DNA of 64,000 nucleotides, from assembly GCA_022827095.1 (NCBI GenBank), contig JAJDTP010000005.1:711919-775918 (forward strand). The letters run 5' to 3'. The notes below the pieces were generated by a model that ran no database searches, had not been told where the DNA came from, and saw nothing but the letters and a program-made list of their open reading frames with translations. Numbering within the stretch: position 1 is the first letter of the stretch; every line of letters begins with the position of its first letter. Positions 16,804 through 26,073 of the stretch are shown here, piece by piece. Source of the stretch: Dehalococcoidia bacterium (lineage in GTDB: Bacteria > Chloroflexota > Dehalococcoidia > Lucifugimonadales > UBA3495). The position numbers and the translations under genes are program-made.

Positions 16804-17589
16804 CTACGCGGGCCACTCGTTGAGTGCTATCACGCTGAACACCGCTCCTTCAGCATCGCGCAGCACCGCGAAACGGGCGAAGTCGGGAATTACCTGAGGT
16901 CCCACGACAATGTCGCCGCCAAGTGCCGTAGTCTTCGCGACGGTGGCATCCACGTCTTCAACGCCGATATAGATGCCCCAGTTGGGTGGCACCGGCCCCC
17001 AGTCCTCGCCGATCTTGAGCATTCCGGCCACCTGGACGCCGGCAACTTTGAACAGGGTGTACTCGAACGGAGTGTCGGGATCGGGGGCAACTTCCGCTCC
17101 CAGCAACTCGGAATAGAAACTTCCCGCAGAGTCGGTGTCGGTGGTGGCCAGCTCGAACCAGGCGATTGCGCCGGGCTCGTGCATCTTGCCGGCGCCGGCG
17201 TGCTTGAGCGGATACCACAGTCGTACGAAAGCGCCCTCTTTGTCCTGGACGATGGCCATGCGTCCGACGTCCAGGACGTCGAATGGCTCCATGAGCACGG
17301 TTCCGCCGGCGTTGCGGGCGCGGCTTACCGCAGCCTCGAGATCGTCCACGGTCACGTAGACGCTCCAGTGAGGGGGGAGGTTTTCCTGACCCGGCCCCGG
17401 CTCGGCCGACGCGCAGACCGGCACGCCGTTGTGGCTGAACATGGTGTAGACCATGTCGGGGCCGGCGGGGTGGTCATCGTAAGTCCAGCCGAACAGGGAC
17501 GTGTAAAAGTCCTTGGCCGCCTGGCCGTTCTTGCAGAGCAGGTCGGCCCAGGACGGCGAGCCGGAAGGGTATTCGGTGATCTCGGGCAT
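16804..17589 (-). CDS. Two-domain VOC (glyoxalase/bleomycin-resistance-like) protein
   Basis: A 261-residue protein with two tandem beta-alpha-beta-beta-beta modules. The first covers SPSWADLLCKNGQAAKDFY to FVRLWYPL, the second IAWFELATTDTDSAGSFYSELLG to GAVFSVIALNEWPA. VOC proteins bind a metal and act as isomerases, dioxygenases or binding proteins; this antibiotic-hydroxylase-like (CFP30-like) subgroup has no fixed reaction. I start at 17589 because GGAGG lies 7 bases upstream; an ATG five codons earlier lacks that spacing. It follows a luciferase-like gene on the same strand, with a hairpin between them. Confidence 0.88.
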   Translation of the reverse strand: MPEITEYPSGSPSWADLLCKNGQAAKDFYTSLFGWTYDDHPAGPDMVYTMFSHNGVPVCASAEPGPGQENLPPHWSVYVTVDDLEAAVSRARNAGGTVLMEPFDVLDVGRMAIVQDKEGAFVRLWYPLKHAGAGKMHEPGAIAWFELATTDTDSAGSFYSELLGAEVAPDPDTPFEYTLFKVAGVQVAGMLKIGEDWGPVPPNWGIYIGVEDVDATVAKTTALGGDIVVGPQVIPDFARFAVLRDAEGAVFSVIALNEWPA

Positions 17590-17693
17590 GGGGTTTGCCT
17601 CCATGAAAAAATGTACGCATTCAGGATAGCAAGAGGATGGGCAAACCGCCGCCGCCGCGTGTCACCGGTTTCGAGCGTTGGAAACGGAACGCG

Positions 17694-17723
17694 AACGGGG
17701 GCGAATGGATATTCGCCCCCGTT
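17694..17723 (-). terminator. Strong intergenic hairpin without T-tract
   Basis: AACGGGGGCGAAT (17694-17706) pairs perfectly with ATTCGCCCCCGTT (17711-17723) over a 4-base loop. It lies between the luciferase-like gene and the VOC gene. No U-run follows, so it may attenuate, protect an mRNA end or act with Rho. Confidence 0.55.
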
Positions 17724-17747
17724 GCAATCCGGTCTTTCGGAGTTCGA

Positions 17748-18947
17748 TCAGTTGTCTGCTGGGACGGCAACCTCCACCTTCATGTCCTTGAAGGCCGGCA
17801 TGACCTCCTCGGCGAACCATTGCAGTTGCTCCAGGATGACCGACTGCGGGGTTCCCACGGGCTGGCCGACCTGGACGCGCTGGAGGCCGGGGTAGCGCTC
17901 CTCAACGCCCTTCAACAGCTCGATGATCCGGTCCGGGGGGCCGGCCAGGACGCTGCCGTTTTCAATGGCGTCCTCGATGGTGGGCAGCCCGGCGGTCGGC
18001 GCCACCTCCGGGTTGCTGATGTCCAGGATCTGCTGATCGGACAGGCCGCGGGTTAGGCGCAGGGGCCCGAACATCTTGAGGTTTTCCTCGTAGTACCGGG
18101 CGCCGGCGCGAGCCGCTTCCTCAACGGTGGGAGCGATGTGGAAGTGGAACCCGACGGCCAGGTCCTCTCCCAATTCGGCATCCGGCTTTCCATTGCGGCG
18201 CAGGGCATCGCGGTAGCCGTGCATGATGCCGTCCATGGCGCCGCCCTCGGAAGAGCCGCCGCCGATGACACCCTTGATTCCCATTTTCGCCATGAACTCC
18301 AGCGCGCGGCCGGTGCCGCCCTGGATGGGCTGCCAGCACTCAACGGGCAGGGTCTTGGGACGTGGAACCAGGGTAATGTCCTCGAGCGGGTAGCCGCGGT
18401 AGGGCACCCCCTGAGGTGGGAAGTTGTAGTGCTTGCCCTGGTGAGAGAAGGAACGCTCGTGGAAAGCCTTGAAGATGACCTCGACCTGTTCCTCGAACAG
18501 TTCGCGGTTCGCCGGCTGGTCCATCAGGGGTGACCCGAAGGATTCGACCTCGCGAGTGTGATAGCCGCGGCCAACGCCGAAGATGACCCGGCCGTTGGTG
18601 AGCCAATCCGCCATGGCAAAGTCCTCGGCCAGGCGCAGGGGATGCCACATGGGAGCGATGTTGAAACCGCACCCGAACCGGAGCCGCTCGGTCACGTGTG
18701 CAAGGTGAACGATGAACATGAGGAGGTTGGGGATGCACTCGTACCCTTCCGGCTGGAAGTGATGCTCCGCCATCCAGAAGGAGTCATACCCGTGCTTGTC
18801 CAGGGTTTGCGCGATGGCTACGCCCTTGTCGAAGGCGGTGGCGAGATACTCGTCGGAGTAGGTGCGGTCGTTCACCGCAGTGCCGGCGTAGCCGACGTTG
18901 TCCATGTCCACGTGGCCAGCGTAAAGGCTGTCGAAAGTGGTAATCAT
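17748..18947 (-). CDS. Luciferase-like (LLM class) flavin-dependent oxidoreductase
   Basis: A 399-residue member of the bacterial luciferase superfamily, larger than the one at 11048 and not a close duplicate. Motifs include DSFWMAEHHFQPEGYE, RLRFGCGFNIAPMWHPLRLAEDFAMAD (residues around 95-120) and GRVIFGVGRGYHTREVESFG. The flavin enzyme probably oxygenates or dehydrogenates a small organic substrate that cannot be named. The ATG at 18947 is preceded by GGAGG at a good distance; a longer reading to 19022 is unlikely. It transcribes toward the VOC gene and away from the PAC2 gene. Confidence 0.88.
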   Translation of the reverse strand: MITTFDSLYAGHVDMDNVGYAGTAVNDRTYSDEYLATAFDKGVAIAQTLDKHGYDSFWMAEHHFQPEGYECIPNLLMFIVHLAHVTERLRFGCGFNIAPMWHPLRLAEDFAMADWLTNGRVIFGVGRGYHTREVESFGSPLMDQPANRELFEEQVEVIFKAFHERSFSHQGKHYNFPPQGVPYRGYPLEDITLVPRPKTLPVECWQPIQGGTGRALEFMAKMGIKGVIGGGSSEGGAMDGIMHGYRDALRRNGKPDAELGEDLAVGFHFHIAPTVEEAARAGARYYEENLKMFGPLRLTRGLSDQQILDISNPEVAPTAGLPTIEDAIENGSVLAGPPDRIIELLKGVEERYPGLQRVQVGQPVGTPQSVILEQLQWFAEEVMPAFKDMKVEVAVPADN

Positions 18948-19099
18948 CAAATGCCTCCGGTAATCGGGCGCGAAAAGCGCAGTCATCAGTCCACCGCGAA
19001 CGGGAACCGTAGGTGATGGCATTTTAGGTCAATGGAGACGGCGGTTCAACCGCGGCAAACCTTGAATTGTGAGGGCAACTCTGGCAAGATATCGTCATC

Positions 19100-20011
19100 A
19101 TGAGAGTTGGCGCATTTGAACTTCAGGAGCCCCTGCCCGAACTGCGGGACCCGCACGTTTTCGCGATGATCCGCCCCTGGGTGGACGTGGGCAGCGTGGG
19201 CACCCTCACGCTGAACCGATTGGAGCGGTACCTCGGTTCCAAGGAACTGGGCCGACTGCACCGGCCGGGCGAATTTTTCGATTTCACCCGTTACCGTCCC
19301 AGTATGCGGTTGGTGGACAACGAGCGGCGCGTGCGCATCCCCAACAGCATCATCCGGTACGCCACGACCGAAAACGGGCCTGACTACCTATTCTTCCATC
19401 TGCGCGAGCCCCACGCCAACAGCGAGACGTACACCGACTCGATCCTGGAGGTCGTGGAGAAGTTCGACGTCAAAAGGTATTGCCGGCTCGGGGCAATGTA
19501 CGATGCTGTACCGCATACGCGGCCCCTGCTGGTTACCGGTTCGCTGGGCTCAGTGTCGCAGCTCAGGTCGGTGCCCAACCTCAAATTGCGGGGAAGCACT
19601 TACCAGGGTCCAACAACGATAATGAACCTGGTGTCCGACGGCATCGACAAAATGGAGATCGAGGCCATCAACTTCATGGTACACCTCCCGCAATACGTCC
19701 AGTTGGACGAGGACTACAACGGGACGGCGCGAATGATCGAAGTGCTGTCGTCGGTCTACTCGGAAATCCCCGCCGACCTGGCGCCCACCCGGCGCGGTCA
19801 GAGGCAGTACCGGGAGTTGAACTCGGCCGTGGAGCGCAATTCAGACCTGCAGGGCCTCATCAAGCAGATGGAAGACTACTACGACACCAACGAGGCCGAA
19901 AGCCCGGCGACCGAAGAGACCGGGAGCCAGGAAGACGCAGTAGCGCTGTCGCCGGAGATCGAGCAGTTCCTGAGTGAACTAGGCGAGGAGTTCGGCCAGC
20001 GGGACGACTAA
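19100..20011 (+). CDS. PAC2 family protein
   Basis: A 303-residue protein of the PAC2 (proteasome-assembly-chaperone-like) superfamily, widespread in bacteria and archaea with no agreed function. Supporting segments are VFAMIRPWVDVGSVGTLTLNRL near the N-terminus, YCRLGAMYDAVPHTRPLLVTGS, and STYQGPTTIMNLVSDGIDKM. The C-terminal ~50 residues are acidic and low complexity (EAESPATEETGSQEDAVAL) and end in an amphipathic helix. It stands alone, with its own terminator. There is no proteasome gene in the window to suggest a partner. Confidence 0.8.
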   Translation: MRVGAFELQEPLPELRDPHVFAMIRPWVDVGSVGTLTLNRLERYLGSKELGRLHRPGEFFDFTRYRPSMRLVDNERRVRIPNSIIRYATTENGPDYLFFHLREPHANSETYTDSILEVVEKFDVKRYCRLGAMYDAVPHTRPLLVTGSLGSVSQLRSVPNLKLRGSTYQGPTTIMNLVSDGIDKMEIEAINFMVHLPQYVQLDEDYNGTARMIEVLSSVYSEIPADLAPTRRGQRQYRELNSAVERNSDLQGLIKQMEDYYDTNEAESPATEETGSQEDAVALSPEIEQFLSELGEEFGQRDD

Positions 20012-20035
20012 ACAGCCCGCATCGAGAAACAAACG

Positions 20036-20067
20036 AGCCGGGTCACATGACCCGGCTTTCGTTTTGC
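20036..20067 (+). terminator. Terminator after the PAC2 gene
   Basis: AGCCGGGTC (20036-20044) and GACCCGGCT (20049-20057) form a 9-pair stem with an ACAT loop, followed by TTCGTTTT. It sits between the PAC2 gene and the convergent tRNA-Met. Confidence 0.8.
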
Positions 20068-20082
20068 GCTCCCTGGGAGCGA

Positions 20083-20157
20083 TGGTGGCGACGGATGGAT
20101 TCGAACCAACGACCTAGCGCTTATGAAGCGCCCGCTCTGCCACTGAGCTACGTCGCC
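20083..20157 (-). tRNA. tRNA-Met (anticodon CAT), CCA encoded
   Basis: The minus strand folds as GGCGACG/CGTCGCC acceptor, D stem GCTC/GAGC, anticodon stem GGCGC/GCGCT with loop TTCATAA, and T loop TTCGAAT. A fully paired acceptor start argues for elongator rather than initiator Met; an Ile tRNA needing lysidine cannot be excluded. The T stem GTTGG/CCATC has one T-T mismatch. CCA is encoded at 20085-20083. Confidence 0.93.
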
Positions 20158-20237
20158 TACCGAGCGGCCTCGACCAGACGCCGATGCTACCGCCAGCTAA
20201 TCTATCGTAAGGCTCGCCCGGCCGCGTTGTCAATCGA

Positions 20238-20606
20238 ATGACCACGCAGCATCGGCCGGATGAAGAAGGCGCGCTGTGGCAAGCCGCCGCCGGGCTGGAG
20301 GAGATTGTGTCTGACCTGTGCCGTCGGTTACAACCATTCCCGGCGTTTCTGGGTATGACGACGATACAGGCGATTGAACTCGACCCCACGCCGGCTCCAG
20401 TGCCAGACCTCGGTTGCGTCGTGCTGACGCCCGATGGCGTTGTTGCCGAACTGGACCTGACCGCGATTCCCGGCGTGGTCGGCGTGCTGGAAGTGGACCA
20501 GGTCGAGGAGTTCAGGCCGCTTGAATTGCCAGTGCAAGCGCGGATCACCTACCTGACCGAGGCGATCCGCGTCCTGGCCGCGGAAATCGCTAGGCAGGAC
20601 GGCTAG
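20238..20606 (+). CDS. Small protein of unknown function
   Basis: I do not recognise this 122-residue product. It is soluble and acidic, starts with a helix ([21 protein letters not shown]), continues with a beta-rich middle ([21 protein letters not shown]) and ends in a helix ([19 protein letters not shown]). The coding pattern has the G/C-rich third positions of its neighbours, which supports a real gene. Its stop overlaps the moaC stop by a few bases in convergent orientation. It is isolated between tRNA-Met and the molybdopterin genes. Confidence 0.55.
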   Translation: MTTQHRPDEEGALWQAAAGLEEIVSDLCRRLQPFPAFLGMTTIQAIELDPTPAPVPDLGCVVLTPDGVVAELDLTAIPGVVGVLEVDQVEEFRPLELPVQARITYLTEAIRVLAAEIARQDG

Positions 20607-21112
20607 GAACCGGTCAGGTCGACGTCGCCGGACTGGCCACCGGTCTTGCGCAACAGGCGCACCCCGTCGATGCGAACAGCGCGGTCGACGGCCTTGCACA
20701 TGTCGTAGACGGTGAGCGCGGCCACCGACACTGCGGTCAGGGCCTCCATCTCAACGCCCGTTTTGCCCGAGGTGGTCGCTGTGGTCGTTATCCGTACGCG
20801 ATTTTCCTCTTCCTCAAGCTCTAACTCCACGTCTACTTTGTTCAGTGGCAGTGGATGGCACAAGGGAATGAGCTCAGAGGTCTTTTTTGCACCCATGATG
20901 CCGGCCAACTGGGCGATGGTGAGCACGTCGCCCTTCTTCATCAAGCCATCGCGGATCAACGCCAGTGTCGCCGGTTCCATCACCACGTACCCACAGGCCT
21001 GGGCCATGCGATCCGTCACAGGCTTCCAGCCGACGTCGACCATGCGGGCGCTGCCGTCATCGGCCAGGTGGGTCAGGCGGTCGGCGGGTTCGCTGGCATT
21101 GTCGGTGGTCAT
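20603..21112 (-). CDS. moaC: Cyclic pyranopterin monophosphate synthase MoaC
   Basis: Works with MoaA to convert GTP to cyclic pyranopterin monophosphate in molybdenum cofactor synthesis; MoaC does the second rearrangement. The 169-residue length is normal. Signatures are [35 protein letters not shown] with the catalytic region MCKAVDRAV, and a C-terminal [11 protein letters not shown]. It starts 10 bases after the moaA stop, so the two are co-transcribed. The 5-residue run of glutamates ([11 protein letters not shown]) is typical of the variable strand. Confidence 0.97.
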   Translation of the reverse strand: MTTDNASEPADRLTHLADDGSARMVDVGWKPVTDRMAQACGYVVMEPATLALIRDGLMKKGDVLTIAQLAGIMGAKKTSELIPLCHPLPLNKVDVELELEEEENRVRITTTATTSGKTGVEMEALTAVSVAALTVYDMCKAVDRAVRIDGVRLLRKTGGQSGDVDLTGS

Positions 21113-21122
21113 GCGTTCCTCG

Positions 21123-22139
21123 TCATCCGCCGATGTGGTACATCTCGACCTTCGTGCGCGTTCCAGATTCTGCGGCGGTCAACTCGGTTCGTTCTTCTGA
21201 ATAACGGTCGCGGCGCACATTCCACGCGCCGGCGATGACGCCTGCCAGTTCGGCGTCGGAAGCGCCCTGACGCATGGGCCCGCGCAGGTCGACGCCGTCG
21301 GTGGCAAACAGGCAGGTGTACAGCTTGCCATCGGTGGAGAGGCGGGCGCGGGTGCAGTTGGCGCAGAAGGGTTGGGTTACCGAGGCGATCACGCCGATTT
21401 CTCCCGAACCGTCGCGATAGCGCCAGCGGTTGGCGACTTCGCCGACGTAATTGGGTTCCGCGGGATCAAGGGGCAACTCCGAGTCGATCATGGCTACGAT
21501 CTCGGCCGCCGACACGACCTCGTCGAGCTTCCACCCGTTGCGGTTGCCGACGTCCATGTACTCGATGAAACGGACGATATGTCCGGAACCCTTGAAATGC
21601 CGCGCCAGGTCGACCAGGGTGTGGTCGTTGACGCCCTTCTGCACCACGGCGTTGATCTTGATCGGGTTCAGACCGGCTTCGGATGCGCGACCGATACCGT
21701 CCAGCACGCGGCGGGTCCCGAAGCCGCGCCCATTCATCTGCTTGAACACTTCGTCGTCCAAGGAATCGAGGCTCACGGTGATCCGGTGCAAGCCGGCCTC
21801 TGACAGTTGCGTCGCCTGCTGGGCAAGGAGGTAGCCGTTGGTGGTGAGAGTGATATCGTCTGCGCCGGGAATGGCGGCCAACTGGGCGATCAGCTTGGAC
21901 AGGTCAACGCGCAGCAGCGGTTCGCCGCCGGTTATCCGCAGTTTGTTGACGCCGGCGTCCACGAACAGCGCCGCCAGGCGTGAGATCTCCTCAAAGGTGA
22001 GAATCTCGTCTTTCGGCAGAAACTCGTAGGCCTCGCCGAATATCTCCGCCGGCATGCAATACGGACACCGGAAATTGCACCGGTCGGTGACCGAGATGCG
22101 GAGGTCCCGAAGGGGGCGGCCGAATAGGTCGGTGATCAT
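21123..22139 (-). CDS. moaA: GTP 3',8-cyclase MoaA (radical SAM)
   Basis: Radical-SAM enzyme that opens GTP in the first step of molybdenum cofactor synthesis. The N-terminal cluster motif is CNFRCPYC (C-x3-C-x2-C), followed by [12 protein letters not shown]. The C-terminal second cluster is in [23 protein letters not shown]. The protein ends in HIGG, and the terminal GG is a known functional tail of MoaA. Length (338) is normal. It lies between rdgB (19 bases upstream) and moaC. The presence of moaA-moaC implies molybdo- or tungstoenzymes encoded elsewhere. Confidence 0.97.
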   Translation of the reverse strand: MITDLFGRPLRDLRISVTDRCNFRCPYCMPAEIFGEAYEFLPKDEILTFEEISRLAALFVDAGVNKLRITGGEPLLRVDLSKLIAQLAAIPGADDITLTTNGYLLAQQATQLSEAGLHRITVSLDSLDDEVFKQMNGRGFGTRRVLDGIGRASEAGLNPIKINAVVQKGVNDHTLVDLARHFKGSGHIVRFIEYMDVGNRNGWKLDEVVSAAEIVAMIDSELPLDPAEPNYVGEVANRWRYRDGSGEIGVIASVTQPFCANCTRARLSTDGKLYTCLFATDGVDLRGPMRQGASDAELAGVIAGAWNVRRDRYSEERTELTAAESGTRTKVEMYHIGG

Positions 22140-22158
22140 TGGAATAGCGACGGCTCAG

Positions 22159-22770
22159 CTATAGGTGCGACAGGTTCTGGAATACCCGGCGTGCCTTTCG
22201 GGCGGCATCGGCGCGGTGGCTGACACGGTTCTTGATCTCGAGGGGCACTTGGGCGATGGTCTGTCCTAACGATGGCAGATGGAACACGGGATCGTAACCG
22301 AAACCGTGTTCCCCCTCCGGCTTGAATTGTATCATTCCGGCGACGGAGCCGACGACCGTGCCGATTATTGCCCCGCCGGGAGCGGCGATGGCGGCAACAC
22401 AACGGAACCGAGCGACGCGCTGCTCCCAAGGCAAGCCATACATATTTTCCAGCAAGAGGGCCAGGCGGTCGGCGTCGGACTGGCAGGCATCCCCGCCGTA
22501 ACGGGCGGAATAAACGCCGGGGTCGCCGCCCAGGGCATGCACTTCCAACCCCGAGTCGTCCGAGATCGTGGGCAGGTTCGACAACCGGGCGTATTCGCTG
22601 GCCTTCAAGCGGGCGTTGGCCAGGAAGGTGTCGCCGGTCTCGTCGACATCCCCGGTGACTCCGGCATCGTCCAGCGAGATCAGTTCCACCGGCCAGTCCG
22701 CCAGCAACTGCCGGTATTCCCGCATCTTCCCCTGGTTGCGCGTGGCAACGACCAGAATAGATCCCGACAT
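22159..22770 (-). CDS. rdgB: XTP/dITP pyrophosphatase (RdgB/HAM1)
   Basis: Removes non-canonical purine nucleotides (XTP, ITP, dITP) from the pool, giving the monophosphate and pyrophosphate. The 203-residue protein starts ILVVATRNQGKMREYRQLL and contains ISDDSGLEVHALGGDPGVYSARYGG (residues about 70-94), the HGFGYDPVFHLP substrate loop and SHRADAARKA near the C-terminus. The ATG at 22770 lies 2 bases after the CoA transferase stop, so translation is probably coupled. Confidence 0.95.
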   Translation of the reverse strand: MSGSILVVATRNQGKMREYRQLLADWPVELISLDDAGVTGDVDETGDTFLANARLKASEYARLSNLPTISDDSGLEVHALGGDPGVYSARYGGDACQSDADRLALLLENMYGLPWEQRVARFRCVAAIAAPGGAIIGTVVGSVAGMIQFKPEGEHGFGYDPVFHLPSLGQTIAQVPLEIKNRVSHRADAARKARRVFQNLSHL

Positions 22771-22772
22771 AG

Positions 22773-24011
22773 CTAGACGATACCTTCGGCGGCCAGGGAC
22801 TGGAGGTCGTCTTCGGACAGCCCCAACCACTCGCCGTAAACTCCGGAGTTGTGCTCGCCGACGGTCGGCCCCATGTGGCGCAGTTCTCCGGGAGTTTCGC
22901 TGAATTTGGGGACCAGCCCCAGCATCCGGGTATGTCCCAACTCCGGATCATCAATTTCCACGATATCTTCCCGTTGGCGGTAGTGGGCGTCAGCGACGAT
23001 ATCGGCGCTGTTGTACACCGGACCAACCACGCCGCCGGCCGGGATCAACTCGTCCAGGATGGCGTCAACGCTACGGGAAGCGAGCCACTCCTGCAGCACG
23101 TCGTTCAACGCGTCCTTGGATTCGAGGCGAGCGGCATTGTTGGCGAAGCGTGGGTCGGACAGCAATTCGTCCAGCCCCATGGCACGGGCCAGCCCCTCCC
23201 AGGTGTTCTGGGAGGTTGCCGACAGGCCGAGCCAGCGGTCGTCGGCGGTACGGTAGAGGCTGCGGGGCGCGGCATCTGGGAAGTCGTTGCCCACGCGCTC
23301 GCGTATTTCGCCCAGACGGTCGTAGATGGTGAGATGAGGGATACAGAGCCGGAATAATGGCTCGAACAGGCTGAGGTCGACCACCTGGCCGGCAGCCGGA
23401 CGGCCTTCACGCACATCGGCATCCCGCCGGTAGATTGCCATCATGCCGGCCATGGCGCCGAAAACGCCGGCTATCTCGTCCGCGAGGGGAATGGGAGGAA
23501 GGTTAGGGGGCGTGTCGGGGAATCCAGTCATGCCGATGTAGCCGCTCATGCACTCGGCGATGGTGCCGAAGCCGGGGCGGTCCTTGTAGGGACCGGTCTG
23601 ACCGAAGCCCGAGAAGCGCAGGATAACCAGTCCCGGGTTCACGTCGGCTGAGTGCAGGTCAGACGGGCCAAGGTTCCAGCGCTCGAGGGTACCGGGTCGG
23701 AAGCCTTCGATCAGGACGTCAGCTTGGGCGGCGAGTCGCTTCAGTATGGCCTGGCCGCGCGGGTCGGCCATGTTGAGGGTGATGGACTGCTTGTTGCGGG
23801 AGTGCACCTTCCACCACAGAGAAACGCCATTGTAGAAGGGTCCCCAATTGCGCAAGGGGTCGCCGGATCCGGGCCGCTCGACCTTGATGACCTCGGCGCC
23901 AAAATCGGCCATGAGCGACGAGGCCGTACCGCCAGCCACGATAATCGAGAGGTCCAGGACGCGGAGACCAGCCAGGGGTCCTGCTGCTGCTGTTGGTTCT
24001 GAAGAGGTCAA
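22773..24011 (-). CDS. CaiB/BaiF family CoA transferase
   Basis: Class III CoA transferase of 412 residues that moves CoA between carboxylic acids. The N-terminal LRVLDLSIIVAGGTASSLMADFGAEVIKVERP and RNKQSITLNM regions are typical. The catalytic aspartate is in QVVDLSLFEPLF. The substrate pair is unknown; formyl-CoA, carnitine, mesaconate and aromatic acids are all used in this family. Start is TTG at 24011 (no suitable ATG nearby). It is one of three paralogous families in this window and is the first of a tight run with rdgB, moaA and moaC. Confidence 0.9.
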   Translation of the reverse strand: MTSSEPTAAAGPLAGLRVLDLSIIVAGGTASSLMADFGAEVIKVERPGSGDPLRNWGPFYNGVSLWWKVHSRNKQSITLNMADPRGQAILKRLAAQADVLIEGFRPGTLERWNLGPSDLHSADVNPGLVILRFSGFGQTGPYKDRPGFGTIAECMSGYIGMTGFPDTPPNLPPIPLADEIAGVFGAMAGMMAIYRRDADVREGRPAAGQVVDLSLFEPLFRLCIPHLTIYDRLGEIRERVGNDFPDAAPRSLYRTADDRWLGLSATSQNTWEGLARAMGLDELLSDPRFANNAARLESKDALNDVLQEWLASRSVDAILDELIPAGGVVGPVYNSADIVADAHYRQREDIVEIDDPELGHTRMLGLVPKFSETPGELRHMGPTVGEHNSGVYGEWLGLSEDDLQSLAAEGIV

Positions 24012-24077
24012 AAGCCTATTCCTGTCAGGTCGATGCGGTGAGCGTCAGTGTCGTTGCGGCGAGTGTTTCCATCGTGG

Positions 24078-24947
24078 TCAGTCGCCGAACCAATCGATTA
24101 TCGCATTCAGCACATCGCTAGGATATTCCATGGGCAGGAAATGGCTGCCTTTGCCCATGGGTTTCACCACGGAGCCCGGCACCAGCCTTCGGAATTGCTC
24201 GATGCCCGGGTCTTTGGGCCGTTGCGAACCGGGGTAGTCCGCGAGCAGGAGCAGCCAGTCGCCGGGCAGTTCCTTGAGGTATTTCGTCACCTGAAGATCG
24301 TCGCGCATGCCGTAAAAAGTAGCCTCGGTTTCCGGATGGCATTTCAGCTCCGCGCGTCCGTCGGACAACAGCCGGGTCCCGCCCTCAATGAACTGCCGGT
24401 AAGGCTCGTCTTCCCAATCCTTGAACGCCGCTCGGGTGCGGTAGGCGTCGAACATGGCCTCGCGGGATTCCCAAACCGAACGCTTCATGCGGGTGCGGTC
24501 GGCTCGGCGGCTGAGATCCTGGCTGGGAACGTTGGCCACGTCGTTGCTGACCCGAGTTTCCACCAAGACCACCCGGCCGAACCTGCCGGGCAGGAGCCTG
24601 GAAGCGATAATGGCAGCCAGTCCGCCGGAGGAATGTCCAATGACCAGTGGGGACTCGAGGTCCATCGCCTCCACAATGGCGGCCACGTCTTCGCCCGCAT
24701 ATTCGAACCTGTAACCCTTGTCCGACCGGTCGGTATCGCCGTGCCCACGCTGGTCGAAGGCCAACACGCGGTAGCGCTCGGCCAGTCCTCGGGCGATGGG
24801 TTTCCAGGGCCAGGCGCACAGGCCGGTGGCGTGCAGCATCAGCACCGGCGGGTTGGAGGGTTCTCCCCATTCGAGATAGTGATGGCGAATGCCGTTGGCG
24901 GAGACGAAGTTGCTGGTCCAGTCATCGGTGCGTGCAGTGTTGGGCAT
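24078..24947 (-). CDS. Alpha/beta-hydrolase
   Basis: A 289-residue hydrolase with the fold's landmarks in order: oxyanion region LMLHATGLCAWPWKP, LAFDQRGHGDTDRS, nucleophile elbow GHSSGGLA (Ser), VVLVETRVS, and the late histidine in GKGSHFLPMEYP. Substrate is unknown; esterase, epoxide hydrolase or C-C hydrolase are possible. I prefer ATG 24947 because the alternative at 24983 overlaps the nuo promoter and lacks a ribosome site. It transcribes away from the nuo operon and toward the CoA transferase, 66 bases apart. Confidence 0.85.
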   Translation of the reverse strand: MPNTARTDDWTSNFVSANGIRHHYLEWGEPSNPPVLMLHATGLCAWPWKPIARGLAERYRVLAFDQRGHGDTDRSDKGYRFEYAGEDVAAIVEAMDLESPLVIGHSSGGLAAIIASRLLPGRFGRVVLVETRVSNDVANVPSQDLSRRADRTRMKRSVWESREAMFDAYRTRAAFKDWEDEPYRQFIEGGTRLLSDGRAELKCHPETEATFYGMRDDLQVTKYLKELPGDWLLLLADYPGSQRPKDPGIEQFRRLVPGSVVKPMGKGSHFLPMEYPSDVLNAIIDWFGD

Positions 24948-24985
24948 CGGGCGGCCTTTGGATTGGTTTCGCGGGGTGGCCATTA

Positions 24986-24994
24986 TGCTATAAT
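24986..24994 (+). promoter_or_regulatory. Extended -10 promoter of the nuo operon
   Basis: TGCTATAAT is a perfect extended -10 located 54 bases before the nuoA ATG. The predicted leader is about 48 bases. On the opposite strand the same AT-rich patch contains CATAAT, which could serve the hydrolase gene. Confidence 0.6.
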
Positions 24995-25048
24995 GCCGCC
25001 GCCCAATTATCCAGACCATCCAGTCTGCCGATCTGAGAAGCCGCTCTT

Positions 25049-25435
25049 ATGCTCGATGACTACTTTGGCCAGTATGGTCTGATCGCCATCTTCCTGGTCA
25101 TTTCCATCGTGGTGCCGTGCAGCATGTTGCTGGCCTCCCACGGGCTTTCCCGATTCGGCATCCGGCCGGCGCGACCGAACGCCGTAAAGCACGACACCTA
25201 CGAGTGCGGCGTGCAGACCATCGGCGGCACGTGGAATCGGTTCCAATTCCGGTACTACATGTTCGCCATTCTGTTCGTAATTTTTGACGTTGAGGTCGTT
25301 TTCCTCTACCCGTGGGCGACCAAGTTCCTGACCCTGGAATTGTTCGCCCTGATCGAGATGGCGGTATTCGTGGGGATCCTGCTGCTGGCCTGGGCATACG
25401 CCTGGCGCAAGCGTGACCTGGAATGGCAGGGGTAG
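25049..25435 (+). CDS. nuoA: Complex I subunit NuoA
   Basis: Small membrane subunit of the proton-pumping respiratory complex I, located at the junction of the peripheral and membrane arms. The 128 residues hold three predicted helices. The conserved loop is [16 protein letters not shown] with the family cysteine, followed by [24 protein letters not shown], where the acidic residues are typical. It begins the 11-gene nuo cluster and ends 5 bases before nuoB. Confidence 0.97.
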   Translation: MLDDYFGQYGLIAIFLVISIVVPCSMLLASHGLSRFGIRPARPNAVKHDTYECGVQTIGGTWNRFQFRYYMFAILFVIFDVEVVFLYPWATKFLTLELFALIEMAVFVGILLLAWAYAWRKRDLEWQG

Positions 25436-25440
25436 ACAGC

Positions 25441-26073
25441 ATGGCAGAGCAGACCAACTTCACGCTGCCGTCATCGGGCGGACCGTTGCACAGCCGGACC
25501 TGGGACATTGACCGGTCGGAAGGGCAGTTAGTCAACGAGATAATTGCGGCTTCCCAATCGCCGATTGAGGTTCCCGCCATTGAGGTCCCGGACGACCTGC
25601 AGCGCAACCTGATGGTGACGTCGGTGGACGCACTGGTGAACTGGAGCCGAAAGTCGGCGCTGTGGCCAGTGTCGTTCGGGCTGGCATGCTGCGCCTTCGA
25701 GATGATGGCGACCGCCATGGGCCGGTTTGATATCTCGCGCTTCGGCATGGAAGTGTTTCGAGCCTCGCCGCGCCAGGCCGACCTGATGATCGTGGCGGGC
25801 ACGGTGACCTGGAAGATGGCGCCGCCCATCCAGCGGATCTACGAGCAGATGGCCGAGCCGCGCTGGGTAATTTCGATGGGAGTTTGCGCGACCAGCGGCG
25901 GGCCGTACTTCGGATCCTACAGCGTGGTGCCCGGCGTCGACCACATCATCCCCGTTGACGTCTATGTGCCGGGATGCCCACCAAGGCCGGACGCGTTGCT
26001 GTACGGCATCATGGAGTTGCACGAGAAGATCAAGAAGTATCGCAACCTGGGCGACGGGAGATTCAAGCCGTGA
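25441..26073 (+). CDS. nuoB: Complex I subunit NuoB
   Basis: Peripheral-arm subunit that carries the N2 [4Fe-4S] cluster passing electrons to quinone. Ligands are visible as the tandem cysteines in [11 protein letters not shown], the cysteine in [10 protein letters not shown], and [14 protein letters not shown]. The protein is 210 residues from the ATG at 25441, with an N-terminal extension of about 50 residues before the core ([19 protein letters not shown]). The stop overlaps the nuoC GTG start. Confidence 0.97.
   Translation: MAEQTNFTLPSSGGPLHSRTWDIDRSEGQLVNEIIAASQSPIEVPAIEVPDDLQRNLMVTSVDALVNWSRKSALWPVSFGLACCAFEMMATAMGRFDISRFGMEVFRASPRQADLMIVAGTVTWKMAPPIQRIYEQMAEPRWVISMGVCATSGGPYFGSYSVVPGVDHIIPVDVYVPGCPPRPDALLYGIMELHEKIKKYRNLGDGRFKP

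Noticed and set aside
20083-20157. tRNA-Met as a decaying tRNA because of a T-T mismatch in the T stem
   Set aside because: All other stems pair fully and the CCA is present; one mismatch is tolerated.
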